Source: Elmis aenea (lineage: Eukaryota > Arthropoda > Insecta > Coleoptera > Elmidae). From it: a stretch of 64,000 nucleotides of DNA. The notes beneath the pieces are model-generated. The model saw only the letters and a list, made by a program, of their open reading frames with translations. It was not told where the DNA came from and made no database searches. The first letter of the stretch is position 1. Every line of letters begins with the position of its first letter. Below, piece by piece: positions 1-11,341 of the stretch. The stretch spans positions 3,100,868-3,164,867 of the forward strand of contig OX393577.1 in assembly GCA_947652605.1 (NCBI GenBank), read 5' to 3'. The position numbers were made by a program, and so were the translations under genes.

Positions 1-1170
1 GTTTTAACCTTTTTCTTAATTATTTCGTTTTCTATACATTATTTACGTTAAAGCCTTATTTATACCTTTAAATATTAATATTAATTTTAAGTCTTGCATA
101 CGTTTTCAGTATGCTTTAAAACCTGATTTAGTAAAAGCTGTAACGTCTTAAAACACGTGTACAGTAGTTGTCATTCAAATTATGATTAAGACGTGACAAC
201 GTCGCTTCTTTAAATTAAAATTATTAATTAAACGTGGCAACGCCGCTTCTGTAAATTTCTCAGCCTAGCGTGGGTAAATATCTCACTTCCCGTCGGGCGG
301 TGTTAGCAAAAAGACACGGTCTGTGGCAAGTGTGTTTTTAAGCACGTGGTGCGAAGGCAGCATTCAGTTGTAAAGTGTGCTGAATTGATAACTGCCATCG
401 GTAGATCTGATTGAAATCTATTACTTTAAATGTATCTGTAATAAGAAGATCTGAGTGTTTGTACGAATATTTACTAGTGATAAATGCAATAGTTAAATCT
501 AGAGTATTTAATTGAACATTATTGTAAATGTAAGGAGAAGTGCCTCGTCAGCTGGTGTATGTAGTTTTGAAAGATTTATCTAGTATTTAGAAGTGTTCCT
601 AACCAGTGCAACGTGCGTAATTACGCAGTTCACCGAGCAAAGTGATCTGGGAAGTATACAGTGAACAGTGATAGTACGACAGCGAGTGGGTATTTCCGAA
701 ATTGCCAGTAAAACGAAAAATACCCAAAACAGAAGGGTAGGCAATCCCACGTGGTCGGGGCACGGCGTTATTAAAAGTTGGGTTGTCGGCCACGGCGGTC
801 ACGTGCGCAAGCGTGTCGCGGGCTTAAACCCACCAATAGAAACGCCACATATCTGTTGGCATCACAACGATTATCCGCACCATACGACAACCATCACGTC
901 ATCTACCAGCCGGCATCACAACGTGCACCAACGACTAAGTTAAGGTTAGATATTACGTTTAAGGTATTTTAGGTGCAAACTCTGTTTTATTTGTTCGTTT
1001 GCATGGTATTAGAAACAATGTTAGATAGGAATTAGGAACATTTCGTTCTAGTTGAGTTTTTATCTTTTTTAACGTTTGTACTAGTTTATGTTATTAAATA
1101 TCATTCTATATTCAGATATTCTTTTGTTTAGTTATTTGTTTAATTAATTAAATAACTTGGCGCCCTCTTT
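1..1170. other. GC-richer leader-like region, possible LTR end (unproven)
   Basis: This stretch is less AT-rich than its surroundings. It contains two direct copies of a ~24-bp motif (191-214 and 232-255, core CAACGYCGCTTCT). A 91-codon open frame at 668-943 is rich in His and Thr and matches nothing I know. At 1158-1165 is TGGCGCCC, the start of many retroelement primer binding sites, preceded by AATAACT, which is a plausible LTR end. Only 8 bases match and no second LTR or gag/pol is visible, so an LTR origin is a guess. It could equally be a promoter and 5' UTR region. Confidence 0.2.
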
Positions 1171-1369
1171 ATTTTTTTTTTGTTGAAGCTAAGATTTTTA
1201 GAACCCACGGCCCTTGCCTCCGACTAGGGTAAGGGCAAGACAGAGAAAGTTACATAGCTTACAAACATAAGCTTGCTCATTCGTATTTTAAAAAATATTT
1301 ATAAAACTTATTTATAAGTAAATTCAATTTATTAACTTATATCAGAAGCCAAGTGACCACAAAAATTAC

Positions 1370-1579
1370 TTATAATGAATAATCGATTTTCCTAACAATT
1401 TCCCTGTGATCTTCTATACATGAAACACATTTCTGTAAATAAGCGAAAGTAGTTTCTTGATCAAGTGTATCAATATCCTGGAGATCCATATTCCTTGGGG
1501 ACGTATCGATAATGCTTGGCCGCGCTATTCGCACGAGACACCGGATGCAAGAAATTTCTCGAGAAAAATATTTACACAT
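1370..1579 (-). pseudogene. Possible chemoreceptor-like exon fragment
   Basis: On the minus strand a 69-codon frame ends at 1370. Within it, a pyrimidine-rich acceptor-like CTTATTTACAG precedes codons reading KCVSCIEDHREIVRKI. That pattern (cysteine, then H-x-E-I and basic residues) resembles the short helical segment of insect odorant receptors where a C-x-x-H-H-x-x-I-L motif is common. The frame stops soon afterwards and no donor site is obvious. The match is short and not family-diagnostic. It is reported only because the next open frame upstream on the same strand looks like an odorant-receptor C-terminus. Confidence 0.17.
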
Positions 1580-1598
1580 AACGTTCTAAAGAGCTCCT

Positions 1599-1805
1599 TT
1601 AGTGGAAATGAAAAGAATAAAGTGAAACTATAACTGAGAATACTTCAGAATTCAGCAATCGATAAGGACCAGAAAGTAAAAACACTTCTTTGTGTTGGTT
1701 GCCAATATCCATATATAGAAAGAAAGTGGTTGATAAAAATATATAAGGGTTTTCAAGATAAAGTTCTATGCAAAAAGGATTTTTAAATACATAAAAATTC
1801 CACAA
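1599..1805 (-). pseudogene. Odorant-receptor-like C-terminal remnant
   Basis: The minus-strand frame ends at 1599 with a segment reading NQHKEVFLLSGPYRLLNSEV, then FSVIVSLYSFHFH and a stop. Insect odorant receptors (7tm_6 family) typically end in a last transmembrane helix of the form Q-x-P-x-x-L-x-A-G-x-F-x-x-L-x-L-E-x-F-x-x-I-x-x-x-x-Y-S-F. The order Q, L-x-x-G-P, L, E-x-F, I, Y-S-F agrees with this. The part before it is poor in recognisable receptor sequence, and I find no convincing upstream exons. It may be the last exon of a decayed or very divergent receptor. A chance match cannot be excluded. Confidence 0.3.
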
Positions 1806-2360
1806 TTAGTAAATTTTTAAAAAGAACCAGCAATATTTTAATAAACATAAAATAAATTTGCGCTGAATAGATTTAATATTGACTATTTATGCTATTTTTG
1901 TTCATTATTTTACAGAGAGCAGTCTAAGTAAACTTATATTGATTCGTAGAATCGTTTTGCAGAAAGTGCTTTTGAAATGACAAATAAAAAGCAGCATTTT
2001 ATCGTTAATGCAGTAATGTGACTGTGATCACTTAAAAATAACCCTCGAAACCAAAGGGAAATCGCTGAGCTGAATAAATAATCAAATGAATCTACCCTAA
2101 ATACGAAGCATCATTTCCAGTCAATCGAGATTTGGTTGCGATTCCGGAGATCGTTTTTTAGGAACATTTTCTGATTATCTACTGCTAAAATACTGGAAGA
2201 ATTTTTATGTTTGTTCGCGTACACTAGATTGGTGTAAAATCAAGGTTATAAAAAATCAAAAATGAAGAATTATTATTTAACATCAGATAAGTCAAACACA
2301 TACAATTTTTTTTAAATTGAAAAATTCTAACCGTATCTATATTTTACGGATCCCCTCCCC

Positions 2361-2660
2361 CAATTTTACATTAAATGAATGTTTTCATGTTACAGGGCGT
2401 ACAAAAATCTAACTCTCTTTCCTCAAAAATATTTTGGTACCATCAAGCGTAAACGAGTTATTAACGATTTAAAAAAAAATGCCTATTTGATTTTTGTTTA
2501 TAATCTAGCGTGCCATGGAACTTTTTTAAAACATTAAAGCATCACTGAATAAGTCTCAGAAAGGGGAACAGTTTGTCTAACTCAAACTTCTTTGTAGCTC
2601 TTACCGTTTACGAGATCCCAATAGTGGCCCTTCTATGTGGGCCACCCTGTATAAGCACAA
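2361..2660. mobile_element. Single arm of a CAG...CTG foldback MITE
   Basis: This segment matches, in the same orientation, the right arm of the complete element at 18515-19237. Both share AAATGAATGTTTTCAT, then a CTAGCGTGCC block, then AGCATCACTGAATA, and end in CTATGTGGGCCACCCTGTAT. The opposite arm is missing, so this is a truncated or solo arm. It has no coding capacity. Confidence 0.7.
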
Positions 2661-2843
2661 TCTAAGTTTTTTTTTCTGTTGATGGTATTGAAATTAAGAT
2701 GCGTCTTGCAATCGATGGCGTTTTAGATTCGAAGAAAAACGGTATTTATTTTAATTAACTTATCAACATTAACTAAATATAAATAATGAATCATAAAGAA
2801 TTTGGTGTTTTCAACACTCAATGTAAAGGTTGGTAATACTTAC

Positions 2844-2972
2844 GACAACTTTGGAATTCATCTTCGCCTTTCTCGCAATCTTTTTGATAATTGCAAACCC
2901 ATAATGAAGGAATACATTTCCCTTCCGGGCAACGGAACATCCCTTGAGGACATGTTACTGCTGCTGGATCCC
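2844..2972 (-). CDS. Exon encoding an LDL-receptor class A domain
   Basis: On the minus strand a TTTTTCTTGCAG acceptor precedes the exon and a GTAAGT donor follows it (exon 129 bp, 43 codons, phase 1 at both ends). The peptide carries one complete LDLa module: six cysteines in the order [26 protein letters not shown], then [10 protein letters not shown]. It has the W-V-C and D-C-x-x-G-x-D-E calcium-cage residues. Symmetrical phase-1 exons are the usual way such modules are encoded in LDL-receptor relatives, extracellular matrix proteins and modular proteases. The domain binds ligands outside the cell. The parent gene cannot be named: no adjacent EGF, YWTD, protease or other LDLa exon was found nearby. 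It should continue beyond the neighbouring introns. No stop or frameshift is present, so this looks like a live host exon. Confidence 0.85.
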
Positions 2973-5900
2973 CTGCAAGAAAAATTGGCCATCAGTTTAT
3001 GAAAATTCAACAAACAACCGCATAATGTGCTTACTAAACAACTCGAACAGTCGTGAGGGTGTCGTTAAAATTAGATTGCAGTACTAAAACGTTTAATGCG
3101 CTCATTATTCTGGCAGTTAACGATTTTGTAATTACTGAAGCTGCAGTTTTATAAACGGAAGGAAATTAAATGTGCTAAATACACCTACAGACTCAAGTGG
3201 ATGCAACGAAAAATTAAAAAACTGATTTTAATATGAGCAGAATTTCATACAAAAAAAAAACCTTCTCAAGAACAAACATTGTTGCGGCTTATTTCACACC
3301 TAATTCCATTAATTAAACAAAATAGATTTCGAGGTTTATATTTATAATTAAACAAATGATAACTTAATGTTAAAAATATAATACTACAAAAGTAACCGTA
3401 ACAAAATTGACTGCGTTAATCCAGCAAATCTTGTATGAGAAATAATTTACTATTGCTGTCATCGCCATCTGACTTCAAATGCGATACAAACGATACTATC
3501 CTTTCTATTATCTCTCCAACCAGCTCGAAATTACTGCCAAGGATAATCTTAACTCAATACAGACCCTTCTTCGACAAACGTCCCTTCTCTCACTATACCA
3601 CAAACCAGAAAGTACCGTCATAAGTTCGTGAACGCTTCGAAGATAAAGCAAGTAAATTTTCACAACTAAAAAACTATTTCAACAGCTTTTGTATTATATA
3701 TCCAGATCGTTTTGTAAGTTTAAGCTCAGCTTAATAAAGAATGTAAAATAAGTTGTAGGTACTAAAGCGTTTATTTGTTTGTAGGACTGCCTCTAGCACT
3801 TGATAGGGCCACTTTAAATAGATTTTAAGTATTCTGATAAGATTTGTAGGGAAAGTACCCAAACTAATATAAGCTAGAATATAATCCGTTTGCGTATTTC
3901 AACTGGAAAAGACTCAAGTAATTTTGATGTATTATTTTATCATTATAAACCCTAATTAAAATATAAATGCTTCGTCCTTCCCGTAGTCATTTTTGTGTTA
4001 AACTTATTGCCTATAAATAAATCGAATTTTCTTCAGATGAAACAATTTTAAATACTACTAAATTGTAAAGGGTAATTTTAAAATAAAGTATATGTACAAT
4101 TTGTCCTTGTAGTTTTGTTTCTTGCCTAAAAAAGAAGTTAATATGAACATTTTTTTAGTTTTCAAGAGAATTAAAAATACTTTATTTAATTCGATCTGGA
4201 AACGGAATATACTGTGACGGACAGTTCTGTACATCGAACGCACAGTTGGGGAAGAGTACTTATCACTCTAATGTTTATTGTTGTTAATTATGGCTCGTGA
4301 TCGTCTTTATAAGGTTGTTGGACCCTCAAACGTTGTTTTGCGTAATACATATAGGTCTTCTAGTCTAGAGCAATCATTACACGGTAAGAAACAAATAAAA
4401 GACAACAATTTTAACAAACTCCCAGTATTTTTTGACAGGGTGTGCATTTCTCGGTGGTTGGTTCTCAACTACCTAAGCGTGACTGTCCCGAGATTTTGGG
4501 CCCCTGTTGTCATCCTGTTTTTATTGTAGTTGTATCCTTATTATTCCTTCCTATAAACACCATAGCGTACGAAAAAGGTGTTCTAGTTATGGTGAATTTA
4601 TCAACAAAGTTATGGCCGTAATATTTTAACGTTAATTTGTTTAACTAATGTTGAAAAGCTCACAAAATGTAAATAAAACTAAAATTACTGCCAGTACTAA
4701 TAAATAATATTTTAAGTAAAGCTTTGCTCGCGTAATGAAGCAACTGCCTAAGGTCTTGCAAACATTCTTCATACTATGATACAAAACTGAGTAAACAGAA
4801 AAGCTGTTGCTATCAAAACTGTTTGCTTTCCTTCCGTACATTTAAAACACGATCCGTCAACACTTACAAACCGGTAGGGGTTACACATAGCGACACTAAA
4901 TTTATTTGGTTAACGTAGCAAAAGCCACGATCCTATTCGAGACCATCAAAGGATCAAGTGGAAAGAATTGTAGATTCCAGTCAGCTTTTCAAGCGACACT
5001 TGTGTTAGGTGCTGGAAATTAAGCCATGTGTGGTGAAGTAAATTGTGTTAGAAGCTCTAGAGAGTTAACCAGACAGACCAGTGACGTTCTACGAAGTTTC
5101 CAAAGCCTCAGGACGACAAGAGCCTCCTTCTAGTTTAGTTCTAATTTTGTGTTAACATTGTAATTGAATGTGTGGGAACTTGGTATTCATACTAACTTTC
5201 GTAACAGAGTTAGTCGTTCGTTCTGCCGGTCTGACACAATTATAGTTACGCGTAATACTTTGAGCTTATGGACTTGGAATATGGTACATACGTGATACTA
5301 GTTCAAAATAACTCGGTTGATTTAACAGACGCAACATGTTTTTTTTTTTTAACTGCATTCAGTATGTCCAGGGGAAAATACAAATATACAGCAAATAAAT
5401 CAGAAAAAGGAAATATTGGTAGCGGTATCACAACTATGTACAATTTTCTATAAAAAAAATTCAAACTAGACGAATAAACTTCCAAGAATTTAATTTATTT
5501 ATAATGATATATTGATAATAATTGTTATATCAAAAATTATTTTGGATTCGAAACTGTTTAGGTAATAAATGTTCAAGGCAAATTTTCTGATGATTTGTGC
5601 TAACACATTAAAATTTAAAAACGATGTCTCTGATACTAATTACCTTAAATTAAAGTAATTTATTAGTTAAATGTGGTTAATCGAGTTGACGTCTACTTGG
5701 CTCATATGGAGCATCCGGCGCAGGTCAGATTAACGGAAGTGACCCGCAATTAAACCACAATTGAATCTTCGTGCGATTCGAACATGGTCAGCCGCGTGTT
5801 CATCTATTTCAATTATCCCAGCTCCTGACATGACCGTGACATCTCCTGTTCTAATTAATTCTACATACTTTGTTTACGGCTAAATTAATTGATACATTAT

Positions 5901-6060
5901 ATTTAATGCCAGATTATTAATTGTAAACGAATCTTATCGACATGTGTGCGTGTGCATGCACGTATGCAAGCGCGCGCATGTGCGCTTCTGAGAGTCTCTG
6001 AGCAATGAAACTACATTTCACAACTATAAAAGTGATTCCGCCGCTTTTTACATAGAATTA
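2973..6060. other. Intron or intergenic DNA, no gene recognised
   Basis: AT-rich sequence with short chance frames. A frame at 4278-4529 (starting MARDRLYKVVG) has a GTAAGAA donor-like site about 100 bases in, at CACG|GTAAG. It matches no family I know and is not supported. On strand orientation this block would be intronic or upstream sequence of the LDLa gene. Confidence 0.4.
5939..5990. repeat. Alternating purine-pyrimidine tract
   Basis: About 50 bases of alternating GT, GC and AC steps (ATGTGTGCGTGTGCATGCAC and onward, including GCGCGCGCATGTGCGC). Such tracts can adopt Z-DNA in vitro. A similar tract occurs at 38841-38885. No function is implied. Confidence 0.6.
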
Positions 6061-7240
6061 TCCGATTATCCGGATTCTTAAGTACAAGTACTTGCAACAG
6101 GTACTTAAATATTTCTCAAGTAATCTTCAAGTACTTTTTGCAGATATTAGGTATTTAGAGACTACAGCATTACTGATGTTACTAGTATAAAACCTTTTTT
6201 GATGTCAGCAACCAATTAAAAATATTACAGAATATGTAAATTTTAATTACTTTATAATGGTAAATTATTACAGTTTATTAAAAAAGCAGCTTAAAATTTT
6301 GCACGGGTAAAATTAAAAATGGATTTTGAACCGTTTTCTTATGACATTTTTCTCTAAATTGTACATTTCTGGCAGTTTACGACGCGAAAATGTATATTTC
6401 GAATTTTGTACGCGGTTTGTGTGGTAGACTAAAACAGACTTGTTCAAAATTAATTTTCTAGTAAGGCAAAAACTTTTCTTTCTTTTACATTTTTATAAAA
6501 ACTATACCTCAATTGCCATTTGGGGCGTTATTTTTGTGACACAGTGTATACTGAACGTTTAATATATTATGAGTAGTTTATTAGATGTGCTTATATAGGT
6601 TTCACTATTATATACTGCTTATTAATTTTGAAAACGTTTTGTTTTTCTATTAATATAATGATAAGAGCGACACTACAGCATATTTACTATGAAGATTTCT
6701 GCTAAACTTCTATATTCATGAGACGTACAAGAAAAATATAGGTACATGGTTCAAATTAGTAATTAATTACACAAATTTTAGTCATTTAGGGTAAAAAATG
6801 AATAAATGTTGTAGGATAAGATTTACCTAATAGGGTTTAATTTTTATTTAGTCCGCATTACCACAGACAAACAACCTTTTCAACTGTAGCTATTCTATGC
6901 ACCACAATGTGGGTTGTGTTTAAAACTTTAGACAAGTTGTAATACGTTGGAAACCACAGTTCCTATCTTATAAAACTTAATATCTTAAAAAGTACCTGTG
7001 TTCACTAACAGTACTTAAGTACTTTGCACTGTACTGAAGTATTTTGCAAAGTACTTAAATAATTTTTGTGGTACTGCAGTACTAATACAAGTAATAAGTA
7101 ACAGTATTTTCACAGAAGTACTTGAGATTCAAGTCCTAAGTAACTGATTTTAAAATGTACTGCAGTACAAGTCTTAAGTACCGGAAAATTACTTGAAAAA
7201 GTACTGAAGTAAAAAAATACTTAAGTAATGCCCAGCTCTG
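6061..7240. mobile_element. hAT-like non-autonomous element with AAGTACTT-rich arms
   Basis: The right end reads TAATGCCCAGCTCTG, whose reverse complement CAGAGCTGGGCATTA is a typical hAT terminal sequence. The right arm (about 6985-7240) and the left segment (6075-6165) are both packed with copies of AAGTACTT, AGTACTGAAGT and ACTTAAGTA. The ~0.8 kb between them has no coding capacity. The matching left terminus (CAGAGCTGGGC) is not visible, so the left end is decayed or truncated and no 8-bp target duplication can be confirmed. The eight bases after the right end are TGGTCACC. Confidence 0.5.
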
Positions 7241-8260
7241 TGGTCACCCTACCTATATCCTATACCTCGTCCTAAGGTCATTATTTTAAAGCCGCAAACA
7301 ATAGTTTACTATAAGACAAGGAAACCCTTCCTTGAAACATAAGTAAGTTTTCCTCTCGCTGAAAAAATTTGCGGGAGCCCATGCAAAAACGTAAAATTGA
7401 AAAAGCATATTTTTATCACTGGAAAACTGATTTCATTATTTAGAAGTTTCATTTTATGCGATTCTTTGAGAGCGAGGCTCCGAAATTGTTTCTCATGCGC
7501 CTATACGTTCCAAATTCAACATACACTAAAACAAAAATGTTGTTATTTTTGATGTACTTATTTAAAGTTTGTTGCTACATAATATCCACCGAGTTGGTGA
7601 GATTAATTGTTAGCGAACTATAAGCGGTCGTTTATAAATTTATGTGTAAACACATTAAATTTTAATAGACATTATGCACTCCTTATTCCTTCGATAACAC
7701 TCTATTTTACTGAACTATATTATCCAGTAGCGCATTTATTTACTGAAATAAGACAGAAGCAAAAAATAGTCCAAAAAATTCAATATCGACGACACAATAG
7801 ACCAAATATATTGTCGCAGTTATTAGAGTAGTAAATCCATTAGACCGTTATAATCAGGATAGCAATTCGGTCTATTCGTTCTTGAGGATCTTGGCATTGT
7901 TCCGAATACACGAGACGGAATATATAGCTACTTGAAATTATCTTGAATAGATGGCTCAAGGTCTGTTGCATTTGTACAAGTATTTGTTGAGCATGGCTCT
8001 TATTTCGTTACTGTTTCGTTACAAAATACCAGAATGGAAGTAGCAATGAAGTTAAATAACGTATGTCCCATAAGTTTTGGCACAAAATTCAGAAGCCATA
8101 AAATGGGTCTTACTTAATCCATTACCTATCTACCCACAAGGGTTAAGGCAATAAAATAAAATAGGTAATAAGAAAAACTTATCAAGTTCCCATGGAAAAA
8201 AAAAATTGTTGGACACCTATAACTTAACGTTGACAGTTCAGTTTTTTAAAACGTTTATGT
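7241..8260. other. No feature recognised
   Basis: AT-rich unique-looking DNA. The 74-codon frame at 7607-7831 has no family resemblance and is treated as chance. Confidence 0.4.
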
Positions 8261-8264
8261 CGAT

Positions 8265-8560
8265 ATGGCTTACAAATTAGAAATTCAGAAAAGTATTTAT
8301 AATTTGGTTGGACGAGTCTCTAACGCCGAAATAATGCGCATTTTTTAAGATCAAAATTGCTGAATGTGAGCGAGGTATTCCTTGTATGGCTAAACACCTA
8401 CCACTTAAACAGCAAAATTACGAGAACTAGACAAGATATAAACAAACGAAGAAAAAAAAGTTAATTGGGAGGTTACAACGAATGCAGGGCCGCCAACCGG
8501 ACGTCGCTAGGACTATCAGTTGCCACGCAATATCAAGTTCAGTTATTTTTTGAACATACC
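8265..8560 (+). pseudogene. Possible decayed DNA-transposon N-terminus
   Basis: A frame starting MAYKLEIQKSIYNL continues with LVGRVSNAEIMRIF before stops and frame changes. A later frame reads KLIGRLQRMQGRQPDVART. The order helix-turn-helix-like segment, then a G-R-Q/P-P basic linker, recalls the N-terminal DNA-binding half of Tc1/mariner-type transposases. No catalytic DDE/D part or clear terminal repeats are seen, so this is a weak identification. Confidence 0.22.
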
Positions 8561-9650
8561 TCGTATAATTAGTCTTGTATATTATTTTAAGCTTTTGAAT
8601 TTTTTAAATGATTTATTTATCTTTATTAAGTTAAGTTTTAAAATATTATTTAAATGTAATTAAATGCATATTATTATGTACCATCAAAATGTACAATATA
8701 TAATTAGTAAATATTTGACAGCCTATGACAAATAGTGTGTTTTTATATGAATTTATCAATTAATCTTCATTCTTTACTCTAATAATGGGTTATTTTTCAT
8801 GGTCCATTATATTACGAGCTAGTTTGGGCAGCAATAAAACTTTAGACATGTTATTCTGCTCGAGTCATTAGTCATCTTACATGTTGCAGAAAATAACATC
8901 ACGTATAGGAGGTCTGATTACCAACTTAAAAAGAATTGAAAACCCTATCTTTATCTGGGAGCAGCTTATCATCAGAGCCGAGCCACTTTAATAAATAGCT
9001 CCCCAGCTGAATCAAAATTTACGATGACTGACAAAAAGTTGACTCGACAATTGGTTTTCCGTCGAGATAAATGAGAAAATTACGTGTTAAGAATAGCGTC
9101 GCGGCGTTCCGTTCAAATGAAGAGGAATGACGCAATAATAAATAAAACAAGTAGCATGAAATTTATTTTCCCTAGTAGGGTAGTTTAAGTTTCTACAGAG
9201 TGCCATTGCTGTTAAAAGAAAACGTATTTGTGAGGAGATTGCGGACGACTCATTGCCGTTAAAAACATTTCTTACAGGTTAATTTGACCCGGAAGAACTC
9301 TTGCTCGTTATAATAATAAAAAACATTTAAATAAAATATTTCGACATAAATAACTCAGGTTCGTAAGGTTGAAATTGCAGTTTAGCGCCAAGTTAACATA
9401 AAACGTTGCCTAAAGAATGAAGGTAGTTGCCACTTGAAGACGTGCAATTTTCTTGCCGAGATGTTTAGTTTTTAATAATATATATTTTTAATTCGGTTGA
9501 TGCCTTTAGCCGTTGGAAAGAGATAACGTTTACAGGTCATTTATTCAGTACGATCGATGAAGTTCTAACGGTTCCAAGGAATCAGCCAATTCATTAAGAA
9601 TAAATAACAGATACTGCACGATAAGTGCCAAATCTTGGAGTTTATTATGT
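8561..9650. other. No feature recognised
   Basis: AT-rich DNA without a supportable gene or repeat structure. Confidence 0.4.
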
Positions 9651-9655
9651 AATGG

Positions 9656-10190
9656 AGAACTGGAACAAAATCAGAATAAAAACCAAAACTAAAAAAACAG
9701 CAGTTTTTGGCAAAAATGCTAGCAAGGCTGTGTTTATTGCATCAAGAACATTAAAACTAAATGTTTTGAAGAGTTATACGTGCCACTGGCCACTTCCTTC
9801 GGAAAAATAGGGGAAAAACTGAAAATTTGAATAATAAAGGTGATTTTTGCAATCGCGTTGGCTATGAAACCGTCAGAGATAAAATCAAAATTCTTCTATT
9901 TACCAATGCGCGCATCCTTTGCAAGTAAAATGATGCAATTTTTTTGGAAAAATCTTGAACGGTTCTGGAGAAAAACGCGAAAAACAAGGCCCTTGTAAAA
10001 ACGGGTTTCCCTATGTTAAACGTCTATGCAAGTCGCTTGGATTTTGTTATACAACTTCTAAAATCAAAGCGCTTTTGTAGGGTTTCGTTTTTGACGTTTT
10101 TCTCCGGGACCGTTTAAGATTTTTTTAAAAACTTTGCACCATTTTGCTTGCAAAGGATGCGCGAATTGGTAAATATAATACACAAAGCCT
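9656..10190. repeat. Interspersed repeat family A, palindromic copy
   Basis: The left half (TTGCATCAAGAACATT, then GTTATACGTGCCACTGGCCA, CCGTCAGAGATAAAATC, ATGCGCGCATCCTTTGCAAG) is found again at 47515-47790 and partly at 49660-49912. The right half (10065-10185) is an inverted copy of the GCGCATCCTTTGCAAG to CGGTTCTGGAGAAAAA part, so the unit folds into a hairpin around ~10020. The 61-codon frame at 9625-9810 lies across this repeat and is not considered a gene. This is a non-autonomous palindromic element of unknown class. Confidence 0.65.
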
Positions 10191-10924
10191 GTAATTTCAA
10201 ACGAAGTTGTACTCCTGTTGCATGCAAACATTATTTAACATCACGAAAAAGGTAATTAAGTACGACATAATCATTCATCAGGATAAATTAATTTATCATT
10301 AGTTCAACTATAAATTTGCAGTTAAAACATTTAGTGTTGTACAATAATCTTTTTATTATTACTGTATAAATTCAGAACGCGTAACATCTAAAAAAAATTT
10401 GACAGATAAAACGATGAAGCAGTTCATTAAAAGTTTTAAATGTATAAGTAAATGCAGCAAGTGCTGCTGACAACTTCAAATACCAGAGAATGAAAAATGA
10501 TTAAATTTTACAATTTAAATTTTTTGCGATGCCGACGGAGTTAAACCTTAGACGTAACCACAAAAAACTTTTAATATTAGGTACATTTATAAAATTACTT
10601 TGCAAATACGGTATAGTATTTCGCTGAAGCATGGAAATACACATACATGAGGGGAGTTTATTATATTCGCGGAATGAGACCGAAGATTAGAAGCCGTCGG
10701 GCTAAAAAATTTAGACATGTTCGAGAAAAATTTACTGAAAAATAAAATTATACCACTTAAATCTACTCCATTTTGCGAATGTAAAAAACTCCCTCCGTGC
10801 AAATTATCCATATTTTGATTTCGGACTATGTTATTTGTGTTAAATATAGGAAAATAAGTATTGAATGAAGGAACATTATACAAGGGTTGCTTATTTTGGT
10901 ATGCATTGAATTTTAAACCACATA
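10191..10924. other. No gene recognised
   Basis: AT-rich DNA. The 128-codon minus-strand frame at 10587-10973 runs into the terminal repeat of the adjacent MITE, shows no family motif, and is regarded as chance. Confidence 0.4.
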
Positions 10925-11341
10925 CAGTGAAACCTCTATATTCGTCAGCCCCTATATTCGAGAAATCCAACATTCGTCACATTTTTTCGTGAAACAAAAG
11001 CTCCGAAACTCGTCCAAAAGTTCAATATTCGTCAAAAAATAAAAAAATAAAACAGACCAATTTTTTTGTAAATCAAACGCTAGTGAACTGTCGGGAAGGG
11101 GACAAAAAAAAAGACATCGATCACTAGAATTGAAGTAACCTAATGTTTTAATTGAAGGTGGCTACTAAACCTCCTCTTCAGCTTTTGTCATCCTAGCTGT
11201 TCAGTAAAGGTAAAAATCTAGATAATATTTTCAATTTGTGTATTAGATTCGGTCATGGAAAGGGATTATTTCAATTTTAGTTAATTCCGATTCTGTTTTC
11301 GCTCATCTCCTAGTAAATAGCTATTGACGAATATTCCACTG
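10925..11341. mobile_element. pogo/Tigger-like MITE, 417 bp
   Basis: The left end CAGTGAAACCTCTATATTCG and the right end GACGAATATTCCACTG are inverted (CAGTGGAATATTCGTC), and both are flanked by TA (10923-10924, 11342-11343). TA duplication plus a CAGTNNAACCTC terminus is characteristic of the pogo/Tigger branch of Tc1-mariner. ATATTCGTC recurs inside the left end (near 10970 and 11030), giving subterminal repeats. There is no coding capacity. Confidence 0.75.

Noticed and set aside
10587..10973. 128-codon minus-strand frame as a gene
   Set aside because: Its start lies inside the terminal repeat of the pogo-like MITE, and the composition is low-complexity without motifs.
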